From: Myxococcales bacterium
Lineage (GTDB): Bacteria > Myxococcota_A > Polyangia > Polyangiales > Polyangiaceae
NCBI GenBank assembly: GCA_016191785.1
Contig: JACPVJ010000025.1
Location: forward strand, 1-64,000
Length of the DNA stretch: 64,000 bases
Direction of reading: 5' to 3'
Both the position numbers and the translations under genes were made by a program. Positions 1 through 7,440 of the stretch are shown piece after piece; positions within the stretch are counted from its first letter, which is position 1, and the number at the start of each line of letters is the position of its first letter. A model generated the notes under the pieces. That model saw nothing but the letters and a program-made list of their open reading frames with translations, did no database searches and was not told the DNA's origin.

Positions 1-506
1 TAGAGGTAGTCCCGGTGGTCGATCAGATCGAAGCGCGGCACCGGGCTCTCGGCCAGGTCCGGCAAGCGGTCCGCGCGATACACGCCGCCCTTGGCCCCGC
101 GCTCGAGATCTGCAAGCAGCATGGGCACGGTGACCTCGCCCTCGTCCAGGCACAGGAAATTGGCGCCGGCTTCGACGTAGAAGTGCGACGAGAGCGTCGG
201 GTCGGGGCCGCCCACCACCACGTCGAGCCCGAGCCCGCGGGCCTTCTCGATGATCGCCAGCGCGCGCTTGCGGTGCACGATCTTGCTGCCCACGAGCACG
301 ATGTCGGCCCAGGCGAAGTCCGCGTCGTCGAGCATGCGGACGTTCTCGTCCACCAGACGGACCTCCCAGCCTTTCGGCAAGAGGGCCGCGACCGTGAGCA
401 GCCCCAGGGGCGGCGTCATGTACTTCACGCCCGCGAGCTCGCAGACCTTCTCGAAGTTCCAGAACGAAAAGCTGTCGAACTTCGGCCACACCAAGAGTGC
501 TCGCAT
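1..506 (-). CDS. B12-binding radical SAM family protein, N-terminal part (runs off left edge)
   Basis: About 168 residues are visible before the frame runs off the window. The N-terminus MRALLVWPKF, the segment TPPLGLLTVAALLP and the phrase VVVGGPDPTL fit the cobalamin-binding Rossmann domain that precedes the radical SAM domain in many B12-binding radical SAM enzymes. A segment near the cut edge (ESPVPRFDLID) matches the linker usually found just before the CxxxCxxC cluster motif. The cluster itself lies outside the window, so the radical SAM assignment is inferred from the family. ATG at 504-506 is the only good start. Substrate unknown. Confidence 0.75.
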   Translation of the reverse strand, partial: MRALLVWPKFDSFSFWNFEKVCELAGVKYMTPPLGLLTVAALLPKGWEVRLVDENVRMLDDADFAWADIVLVGSKIVHRKRALAIIEKARGLGLDVVVGGPDPTLSSHFYVEAGANFLCLDEGEVTVPMLLADLERGAKGGVYRADRLPDLAESPVPRFDLIDHRDYL

Positions 507-680
507 CGTGACTCCGTCCCTCGAGAAAGGCCGCTGCGGGGACACCCCCGGCTCGGCTGAGGGGCGGACCCTACGCGGGATCGGGCCTTCCGTACTTGAC
601 GGGCGTCAGGTCGCCGCAGCGCCACGCGTCACCTTCGGGCGCACGCGCGCTCATCGAGGGGCTTCGGGCTCGGGGCACCC

Positions 681-1931
681 TCAATTGCAGGCGATGGCTT
701 TGACTTGATAGGCGACCGGGCCGCCGGCGAAGCCGTCCACCACGACGTCGAAGACGTCGCCATCTTTCGCCGTCCACCCCTGCTGCTGGAAGCCGATGGT
801 GCTGTAGCTGCCGTAGCCGCCGCTCAGCTTCAGCGTGCTCATCGGCATGTCGGCCTTGGTGACGGCGTGCGTCACCTTGATGGTCGCGTTGCCCACGCTC
901 GACTTGTGGTGGAAGGTCCAGACGTAGTTCACGAGGTCGGCCGGGGCGAAGCCAGGAGGGGGCACCGAGACCCAGTCGGGGGCCGGATAGGTGGTTCCGC
1001 CACCGAACGAATACTGGCAAGTGGCTCGCCCGTAGGACCCCCCGCCCGCGTAGTGGCCAATGCCGGTGACGCCCATGCCCGCGCTCATGATCCATCGGCG
1101 ATGGCCGAAGGTCGTGAAGTTGCCGTTGTCGAGCATGAACTGGGTGATGGCTTCCGCCACGCCCACGCCCCAACTCAGGTTGGAGCTCCCCGCGCCGGAG
1201 GCGCCCGTCGCCGTGTAGCACTTCGCCGTCGATGGGGGACTGTGGGGATTCGGCACGGTGCCCGGCGGATTCCACGAGGCAACGACCGCGCACCAGCGAT
1301 TGGTCTCGTTGTACTGGGCGTCGTCCACGGCCGGGCCCAACCCGACCAGCCAGCGGTACATGTTGATCCGCGCGACCGCATCGTTGATGCCTCCGCGGGA
1401 CAGGGTCCCGGGGTCGCACTCCGTGGGGCCTGCCTTCCAAGGGTTGGGATCACTGATGGCGTTGCCGCTCTTCCACTCGGCACAGACGTCCGCCGCCGAG
1501 TGCGTCGCGGGATCGCCCGGCAGCACCGGATCGCAGCTCGCGCCGTTCGCCTTGAAGCCGTGGAGGCACTGGCAAGTCTGCGACCCTGGCTGGCAGTAGG
1601 CTCCGTGGGGACACGCGGGGCTACACGACACGGGCGGCGAGCCGCCGCCCCCCGGGGTTCCGCCGCTCCCCGCGCCCCCTCCGCCAACGCTGCCGCCGCC
1701 TCCGAGCGCTCCGCCGCTGCCGCCGGTGCCCGCCGCGCCCGTGCCGGAAGCTCCCCCGCCGCCCGAGGCGCCCGCGCCGCCGCCGGAGCCGGATCCCCCG
1801 GCCGACGTCCCGCCGCTGCCTGCGGCGGCATCGCCGTCGTCGAACGAAACGTCGTCGTAGCCGAGGAGTGACGAGCAGCCGGCCATCGCGATCATCACCG
1901 TCAGCGCGAGCAGCCGAAGTGGCGGGTTCAT
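681..1931 (-). CDS. Lipoprotein with Gly/Ser stalk, EGF-like segment and CAP (SCP/PR1) domain
   Basis: Predicted exported lipoprotein of 416 residues from ATG 1931; an upstream in-frame start at 1940 adds three residues. A signal peptide ends in a lipobox (IAMAGC). It is followed by an acidic patch, a Gly/Ser-rich stalk, and a six-cysteine EGF-like stretch (CSPACPHGAYC...CQC). The C-terminal half resembles a CAP domain: the INMYRWLVGL helix, an H-S-P-P motif, WGVGVAEAI and GHRRWIM, which supply the His/Glu residues typical of the CAP cavity. Bacterial CAP proteins are secreted and mostly of unknown activity. It is last in a same-strand run after the cytochrome and SLT genes, with an 88-bp gap before it. 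Confidence 0.75.
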   Translation of the reverse strand: MNPPLRLLALTVMIAMAGCSSLLGYDDVSFDDGDAAAGSGGTSAGGSGSGGGAGASGGGGASGTGAAGTGGSGGALGGGGSVGGGGAGSGGTPGGGGSPPVSCSPACPHGAYCQPGSQTCQCLHGFKANGASCDPVLPGDPATHSAADVCAEWKSGNAISDPNPWKAGPTECDPGTLSRGGINDAVARINMYRWLVGLGPAVDDAQYNETNRWCAVVASWNPPGTVPNPHSPPSTAKCYTATGASGAGSSNLSWGVGVAEAITQFMLDNGNFTTFGHRRWIMSAGMGVTGIGHYAGGGSYGRATCQYSFGGGTTYPAPDWVSVPPPGFAPADLVNYVWTFHHKSSVGNATIKVTHAVTKADMPMSTLKLSGGYGSYSTIGFQQQGWTAKDGDVFDVVVDGFAGGPVAYQVKAIACN

Positions 1932-2019
1932 CCGCCGCATTATGGCCGAGTTCGGGCTCGAGGTCGCGCACCAGGCGCGTGATCGTGTATCAGCCGCAGG
2001 GTGCTGCCGGTAGGACCCG

Positions 2020-2769
2020 TCAGTAGGCGTGGGGCGGGTAACCCGCCGCGGCAGAGTACTCCTGGTACGCCGGCATGATGTAGTCGATGTAGTCCTGCTT
2101 GTACTCGGTGCAGCCCTTGGTGCTGCCGTGCGACGCGAGGTTGCCCAGGGCCATCAGCGTGTACTGGTCTTCGGTGCACCCGGGGAACAGCTGCTTCACC
2201 TCGGCGCGGTTGCCCGCGAAGCCCGCCACGCCCAGGTGAATGTTCACGTCGGGATTGAAGATCGAGCCGGCGAAGTCCGGGGAGCTCGTGTCCGTGGTCA
2301 AGTTGGGGTGCCCGTTCGAGAGCAGCCCGGCGTCGCCGGCGATGGGACCGCAGGCGGGGACGACCTGCATCATTCCGTAGCAGCGGGCCTCGGCCTCGGT
2401 CCAACCGTCGGGGACGCCACACGGCAGGTTGTCGCAGCCGTTCGCCGCGTAGTCGAAGCGCGACTCGCCGTAGATCATCGCCTTCACGATCATCGGATCG
2501 GGCTCGGAGTACTGGGCCGTCCACTTCAAGATCGAGCAGTCGGCGACGTCCGCCGACACGCCGGTCTGCTGGGCGACCAAGCCGGTCTTCAGCGGGTCCT
2601 TCGCGCAGGTCTCGGGAGCGTAACCGCCGGAGCCCCCGCCGCTCCCGCTGCTGCCGCCAACTCCCCCACTGCTGCCACCGGTGCCGCTGCCGCCGCTGCC
2701 ACCGTCTTCGCCCCCGCATCCGAGCGCGAACACTCCGAGAGCCAGGGCCAAGAGCCGCGCGCGCACCAT
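2020..2769 (-). CDS. Lipoprotein with lysozyme-like (SLT-type) transglycosylase domain
   Basis: A 249-residue lipoprotein: signal peptide with lipobox FALGC (Cys18), a Gly/Ser stalk to about residue 50, then a lysozyme-fold domain. IVKAMIYGESRFDY puts the presumed catalytic Glu at residue 102. CYGMMQVVP and NPDVNIHLGVAGF match the later SLT core motifs. Six or more cysteines suggest disulfides. The likely role is peptidoglycan cleavage in the periplasm, by family knowledge; the exact specificity is not readable. The start lies 4 bp after the stop of the large cytochrome gene, so the two are probably co-transcribed. Confidence 0.75.
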   Translation of the reverse strand: MVRARLLALALGVFALGCGGEDGGSGGSGTGGSSGGVGGSSGSGGGSGGYAPETCAKDPLKTGLVAQQTGVSADVADCSILKWTAQYSEPDPMIVKAMIYGESRFDYAANGCDNLPCGVPDGWTEAEARCYGMMQVVPACGPIAGDAGLLSNGHPNLTTDTSSPDFAGSIFNPDVNIHLGVAGFAGNRAEVKQLFPGCTEDQYTLMALGNLASHGSTKGCTEYKQDYIDYIMPAYQEYSAAAGYPPHAY

Positions 2770-2773
2770 GAAC

Positions 2774-5700
2774 CTAGACTACGGGCGCCACGGAGCCGCG
2801 TCGAGACCGCCCCGGGCATCGAGGCCGTCCGCGCCGGCGCCGGCAGAGCACCACCCCGAGCGCGATCGACGCGAGCAGCCAGGTTTCCTGCCGCGGCGTG
2901 GACGACGCTCGACAACCGCAGCCGCCGTCGTCCCCACTCGCCGGCGCCGCTCCACCCGTGCTCGTGCCGCCGCTCCCCGCCGCGCCGCCCGTGCTCGTGC
3001 CGCCCGTGCTCGTGCCGCCGCTGCCGGCCGCGCCGCCCGTGCTCGCGCCACCGCTCCCCGCCGCGCCACCGGTGCTCGCGCCGCCGCTCCCCGCCGCGCC
3101 ACCGGTGCTCGTGCCGCCGCTTCCTCCGACGCCCCCGCTCCCCGCCGCGCCACCGGTGCTCGCGCCGCCGCTCCCGGCCGCGCCACCCGTGCTCGTGCCG
3201 CCGCTCCCTCCGACGCCGCCGCTCCCACCAGCGCCGCCGCTCCCACCAGCGCCGCCGCTCCCACCAGCGCCGCCGCTCCCACCAGCGCCGCCGCTTCCTC
3301 CAACGCCACCGCTTCCTCCAGCGCCACCGCTTCCGCCGTCCGAGACCACGCAAGTGCCGCCCACACACGTGCCGCCCGGACAAGCAGAGCCGTCCGGCTT
3401 GACCGGGTTGGAGCACTGCCCACTGCCGGGCTCACAAACGCCCGCGACGTGACACGCATCGAGGGCCACGCAGATCACGCTTCCCGCCGATACGCAGGCG
3501 CCCCCCTGGCACGTGTCGGTGAGGGTGCACGCGTTGTTGTCGGTGCACGTCGCGCCGTTCGCTTTGGCCGGGTTCGAGCAGACGCCCGTCGTCGGGTCGC
3601 AGACGCCAGCGACATGGCACTGGTCTTGAGCCGTGCAGGGGACGACCGCGCCGACGCAGACGCCGTTCGCGCACAGATCGTTCGTGGTGCACAGGCTGCC
3701 GTCGTTGCACGACTTGCCGTTCGAGCCGGCGCCCGAGCACGGGTTCGCCACCGAGCCCCAGACCCCCTGTGCCATCAAGATGGGCGCGGCCCCCGGCACG
3801 GTCTTGTTGTGGTCCCAGAGCTGCCAGATGGTGTCGCCCCAGGCCTTCAGCTTGGCAAAGAATGGATCGGTCTGCGCGATGTAAGCCTGCGCCTCGCCCG
3901 ACGGAGTGGGCGAAGCCAGGGTCTTGACGCCGTTTCCCTTGATCTCGTCGCGCAGAAACTCGACGTACTCGCGGCTCGTGGACTGGTAGTAGAGGCTGAC
4001 CTCGACGCCGTCCAGGTTCTGCGGCAGCACCACCGCCACGTCGTCGTAGCCACCAGCGTACTCCGCTGCGCTGAAGTGGCCGGGCGCCGCGACGCCGTTC
4101 CACACGGGCTCCGCGAGCCGCGCCGGCGCCTGCGCGATGCGAAACCCCCGCGGCGGAATCCGATTGTCCTTGGCTCGACCGGTGGCCAGCGCAAAGTGGA
4201 AGGTGTGGCTCTCGCCCGTGAGCGTGCTCGCGAGCTTGGCCTCGTAGACCAGGGCATCAGCGTGCTGTTCGCCGCTCGCCAGCGGCGGGCTGTTCGGCGA
4301 CCCGAGAAGACCCTTGAGGGTGGACGCGGTCGCGTCGTACGGGTTTATTGCCGACACCACGTTTCCGCCGACGTAGCCCCGAATGCTCACGAACATGCGC
4401 CGGCCCTCGGGGTAACCCGAGATGAGCTTGTGGCCGGTGTGGTTCCGGATGCGGAAGCTCAGCGCGCCCGTGGCCGCAGAGTAGCTGACGCTCTCGATGC
4501 TGGCCGCTCGCTGCAGGTTCTGGGTGGCGCGCACGATCCCGGCCAGCAAGGCCGCGGGGTCGGGCGGCTGACCCAGCGTCATGCTCATCGTGAGGACGTT
4601 CAACCCCTGGTTCAGGAGCGCGGCGTTGGTCGCGTCGTAGTTGCTCGAGCCAGTCACAGCGCTCGACAAGAGCCAGGGCATGAGGGTGTTGCCGCCAGTC
4701 AGATCGTGGAGCGGGTGCCCGCTCTTCGGGTGTTCTTGGCTGCCGGTCGGTCGAATCACCGTCCCCGGCTTGTCGCAGCCGGCGCCGACCGTGTCGGCCA
4801 TGTGGCAGTCCTGGCAGGTCGCGATGGCGTTCCCGGGGCGCGAGGTCTTGAACACGCTCGGCGCAAACGCGCCGCTGCCCGGCGCCCCCGCCCCGATGCC
4901 GAAGTCACTCAGCATGAACTCGCTGAAGGTGCGCTCGACGTGCGCGTAGCCGTAGGCGGCCTGTTGCTCGCTGGGCAGCACGGTGGTGCCGTTCCCCGGC
5001 GGCGTGCTGGCAAATGCCAGGTTGGCCATCACCGGGTTCGATACGTCGTGGCACGAGCCGCACAGGTAGCGGCTCTTGTGAAAGCGACTGTACTGCCGTG
5101 CGTGCTTCTCGTTGGTGTCGGCGAACGACGCGCGCTTCTCGTTGACCGCGCTCACCACGAACTGGCCCGAGCCGTTCTCGTTCCAGGCGGCGACCACCGG
5201 CAGCCAGCTGGCGGTGTCGTAGAAGGGTTTGCCGTTGAAGAACTTCAGCGGCGCGACCTGCACGCGGTCGGCCAGGCGAGTGGTCTGTGCTTCGGTCGCC
5301 GAGGGCCTCGCCGTGAGGTTGGTCTCGTCCCAGTAGCCCACCCAGTCGTTGCCCTCGCGAGTGCCGGCGAAGGTCTGCTCGAAGTAGGGGTCCACCATGC
5401 GGTGGCAGCCGTCGCAGGTGACGCCGTCGAAGTCGCCGCTCGTGAGCGCGGTTCCATTCGGCGGATCCGAGCGCCCGGCGAGCCAGCCGTCCGGCGTGTG
5501 GCAGCGCAGGCACAAATCGCCGGCGTTGGCGTTGCCCAGTGCCCAGACCGAGTCTTGCAAGGCCACCGTGAAGGCGGCGAGGAAGATCGGGTCGCGCATC
5601 GCCTGCGACATCATCGACCCGCGCCAGTGCGCACCGATGTTCACCTTCGCGTCATAACCGTCGTGGCAGTTCAGACACTTGTTGGGATCTTCGAGCACCA

Positions 5701-5839
5701 CGCCCTGCGCGGGTTGAGTCCCGGGCATGCGGACCAGCGGGTCCGACGCCACGGGCTTGGGCGTCCAGGCCACTGCCGAGCCCGCACCCAACACCACCGA
5801 GAGCGCCACGCCCCAGAACCCAAGACGCAGGTGTGCCAT
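2774..5839 (-). CDS. Secreted five-heme cytochrome-like protein with Cys-rich domain, Gly/Ser repeat stalk and MYXO-CTERM-like anchor
   Basis: The chosen ATG at 5839 gives 1021 residues and a clean signal peptide ending near AVA-W; an in-frame start at 5935 would add 32 atypical residues. Five CxxCH motifs occur in the first half: CLNCH (about residue 55), CLRCH, CDGCH, CGSCH and CQDCH. They predict covalent c-type hemes, so the protein should act in the cell envelope. A mixed beta region follows, then a Cys-rich Dickkopf-like stretch, then a long GGSGGA/GGTSTGG tract. The C-terminus is C-G-C, a hydrophobic segment and an Arg-rich tail, as in MYXO-CTERM sorting signals. No enzymatic activity can be assigned. 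The SLT lipoprotein starts 4 bp downstream. Confidence 0.7.
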   Translation of the reverse strand: MAHLRLGFWGVALSVVLGAGSAVAWTPKPVASDPLVRMPGTQPAQGVVLEDPNKCLNCHDGYDAKVNIGAHWRGSMMSQAMRDPIFLAAFTVALQDSVWALGNANAGDLCLRCHTPDGWLAGRSDPPNGTALTSGDFDGVTCDGCHRMVDPYFEQTFAGTREGNDWVGYWDETNLTARPSATEAQTTRLADRVQVAPLKFFNGKPFYDTASWLPVVAAWNENGSGQFVVSAVNEKRASFADTNEKHARQYSRFHKSRYLCGSCHDVSNPVMANLAFASTPPGNGTTVLPSEQQAAYGYAHVERTFSEFMLSDFGIGAGAPGSGAFAPSVFKTSRPGNAIATCQDCHMADTVGAGCDKPGTVIRPTGSQEHPKSGHPLHDLTGGNTLMPWLLSSAVTGSSNYDATNAALLNQGLNVLTMSMTLGQPPDPAALLAGIVRATQNLQRAASIESVSYSAATGALSFRIRNHTGHKLISGYPEGRRMFVSIRGYVGGNVVSAINPYDATASTLKGLLGSPNSPPLASGEQHADALVYEAKLASTLTGESHTFHFALATGRAKDNRIPPRGFRIAQAPARLAEPVWNGVAAPGHFSAAEYAGGYDDVAVVLPQNLDGVEVSLYYQSTSREYVEFLRDEIKGNGVKTLASPTPSGEAQAYIAQTDPFFAKLKAWGDTIWQLWDHNKTVPGAAPILMAQGVWGSVANPCSGAGSNGKSCNDGSLCTTNDLCANGVCVGAVVPCTAQDQCHVAGVCDPTTGVCSNPAKANGATCTDNNACTLTDTCQGGACVSAGSVICVALDACHVAGVCEPGSGQCSNPVKPDGSACPGGTCVGGTCVVSDGGSGGAGGSGGVGGSGGAGGSGGAGGSGGAGGSGGAGGSGGVGGSGGTSTGGAAGSGGASTGGAAGSGGVGGSGGTSTGGAAGSGGASTGGAAGSGGASTGGAAGSGGTSTGGTSTGGAAGSGGTSTGGAAPASGDDGGCGCRASSTPRQETWLLASIALGVVLCRRRRGRPRCPGRSRRGSVAPVV
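2944..3340. repeat. Low-complexity GC-rich tandem repeat region encoding the Gly/Ser stalk
   Basis: Degenerate repeats inside the cytochrome gene encode GGSGGA and STGGAAGSGGA units on the minus strand. Four perfect 18-bp copies (GCCGCCGCTCCCACCAGC on the plus strand) lie at 3215-3286. Such perfect copies are prone to copy-number change, so stalk length may vary between strains. Confidence 0.85.
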
Positions 5840-6038
5840 GGCTCGCGACGAGCATCGGGCGTGCCAGGCGAGAGAATCAGCGGCTGCTATCAGCCCGCTC
5901 CGCAGTTCCTTCCGGCAGAGGCTCAGGGGGTGCAATCACTGCACCTCTGACCCGGCGGCAGGCGCTCGCCATCGCGGGCTGCGAGTGTGCCCGGCCCGGT
6001 TGAACCCGAAAGCGGGCTGGTTCGTGCGCCGGCGCCGG

Positions 6039-6701
6039 TCAGAGCTCGAGGAAGATCCCCAGCGTGAGCCCGAACTCTCGCTGGCTGAAGTCCGCTTCTT
6101 GCGAGCACGACGACGCGCCGGAAGAGCAAGGGTCCTCCTCCGACTTCGCCTTCCCGCCCACGGTCGTCTCGAACATTCCGCCGACCAAGAAGCCGAAGTG
6201 GTCGAGCGGTTTCAGAGCAAACAGCACCTCGCCGCCGGGGACCAGGGCGCTGTAGCTCTGCGAGCTGTCGCCGAACTCCAGGCTCGACCGGGCGTAGGCG
6301 ATGCCTCCGCGCAGCCAGAGGGCCGTGGCCCCCGAGATGGGAAAGGCCACGCCGACCCTGGCTCCCGCCAGCACGAAGGTCCCGAAGAAGTCGTTGTCGG
6401 AGTAGCTCAGAAGTGCGCCCAGCGAGAGGGGCGGCGCCGCGAAGTAGTGGAGGCCGATCCGCGCGTGACTGCCCAAGGGCCCGAGGAACGGCGTGAACAG
6501 ACCGAATTCGTGGTTCGTCGAAGCGTCCTCGTCGTCGAACTTGACCCTTTGGTTTGAGTACCCGCCCAAGTGCTCGAGCGAGAGCACGAACGACTTGTCG
6601 GCGCCGAGCGCTTTGCCCTCCTGGGCCAGCGCGCTGCCAGCGAGCAACCATGTTGCCGCGCCGACCAGCGTGGCGACGGGGAAGCGACGGAGCGGCGTCA
6701 A
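6039..6701 (-). CDS. Secreted barrel-like protein, paralogue of the upstream gene
   Basis: A 220-residue protein with a signal peptide ending GSALA-Q. The body alternates hydrophobic and polar residues with many aromatic and glycine positions and ends in an L-E-L triplet, compatible with a small beta-barrel, but no named family is recognised. It resembles the upstream gene in length (both 220) and in motifs near the N-terminus (F-x-L/S-V/L-E, a Q/N-rich FDD patch). Its start overlaps the upstream stop by 4 bp (ATGA), implying coupled translation. A short acidic, serine- and cysteine-containing loop near residue 190 is absent from the partner. Confidence 0.6.
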   Translation of the reverse strand: MTPLRRFPVATLVGAATWLLAGSALAQEGKALGADKSFVLSLEHLGGYSNQRVKFDDEDASTNHEFGLFTPFLGPLGSHARIGLHYFAAPPLSLGALLSYSDNDFFGTFVLAGARVGVAFPISGATALWLRGGIAYARSSLEFGDSSQSYSALVPGGEVLFALKPLDHFGFLVGGMFETTVGGKAKSEEDPCSSGASSCSQEADFSQREFGLTLGIFLEL

Positions 6702-7360
6702 TAGAACTCTCCCATCACCCCAGCGGTGAGCCCGTAGCTCCGGTAGTACGGATCGCCGTCACCCTCGCCGACGAGGTGGAATTCGGCGTGTGGTCCGACG
6801 ACCACGCCGACGTGCGGCACGGGGAAGAGCACTACGTAGGCTTCGCCGCCCACACCCAAGGCGTACGACTCGCGACTCTCGGAGCTGGTCTTGCCCGATG
6901 CATCGGTGTCCTCGCTCTGAGCGAGGACGATCAGCGCGCTCGGCCCGCCGCGCAGCCAGTAGCCGAAGCGGCGCTCTTTCTCCGTCCCGCCGTAGCCGAT
7001 GCGGGGGCGAAGTTGCAGAACGTTGACCTTGGAGTCGCCGCCCAACGAGCCGAACTGGTAGCGCGTCGCGCCCAAGAGCGCGCCGAAGTTCAGGCCCGAC
7101 GCGCTCATGCTGAACAAGCCCACGCTGCCCCAGTAGAGCGGGTGGAAGCCCGTCGCCTCGTAGCTGCCGCTGTCGTCGTCGAACTTCTGGTTCTGGAAAC
7201 CGAACAGCCGCTCGACGCTGAAGATGAACTCGTCGCGCTGGCCGAAGGCGGCCCCGGCCGCCGGCGCCCCGGCTTGCGCCCGGGCCGTGGCAACGGTCGC
7301 CCCGAGCGCGAGCGCGACGGTCAGTCCCGCCAACGTCGCTTTTCCCCGAGGCCATGCCAT
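6698..7360 (-). CDS. Secreted barrel-like protein, first of a tandem pair
   Basis: Start ATG 7360 gives 220 residues with a signal peptide (TVATARA-Q). The mature part begins with a FSVERLFGFQNQKFDDD-type segment also recognisable in the neighbour, then glycine/aromatic-rich strands ending in G-E-F-Y, as in outer-membrane barrels that end in an aromatic residue. Function unknown. The gene is separated from the subtilase gene upstream by 80 bp containing a hairpin, so the pair probably has its own promoter. Confidence 0.6.
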   Translation of the reverse strand: MAWPRGKATLAGLTVALALGATVATARAQAGAPAAGAAFGQRDEFIFSVERLFGFQNQKFDDDSGSYEATGFHPLYWGSVGLFSMSASGLNFGALLGATRYQFGSLGGDSKVNVLQLRPRIGYGGTEKERRFGYWLRGGPSALIVLAQSEDTDASGKTSSESRESYALGVGGEAYVVLFPVPHVGVVVGPHAEFHLVGEGDGDPYYRSYGLTAGVMGEFY

Positions 7361-7399
7361 GACCTCAACGGAACACGGCGACCCCGCTTCCGTCAAATT

Positions 7400-7437
7400 C
7401 CCCGCGAAGAACCCCACCCAGGTGCGCTCTCGCGGGG
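7400..7437 (-). terminator. Hairpin behind the subtilase gene, possible terminator
   Basis: A perfect 8-bp inverted repeat (CCCCGCGA / TCGCGGGG) lies just past the stop of the peptidase gene read on the minus strand. The following bases are only weakly T-rich (AATTTGA), so intrinsic termination is plausible but not strong. Confidence 0.4.
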
Positions 7438-7440
7438 CCC

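Noticed and set aside
3215..3286. 18-bp repeats as a CRISPR array
   Set aside because: The copies are directly adjacent with no unique spacers and lie inside a coding Gly/Ser tract.
2681..5950. Long plus-strand open frame antisense to the cytochrome gene
   Set aside because: Arg/Ala/His-rich translation without any domain; the minus strand has signal peptide, CxxCH motifs and sorting end. GC-rich codon bias keeps the antisense frame open.
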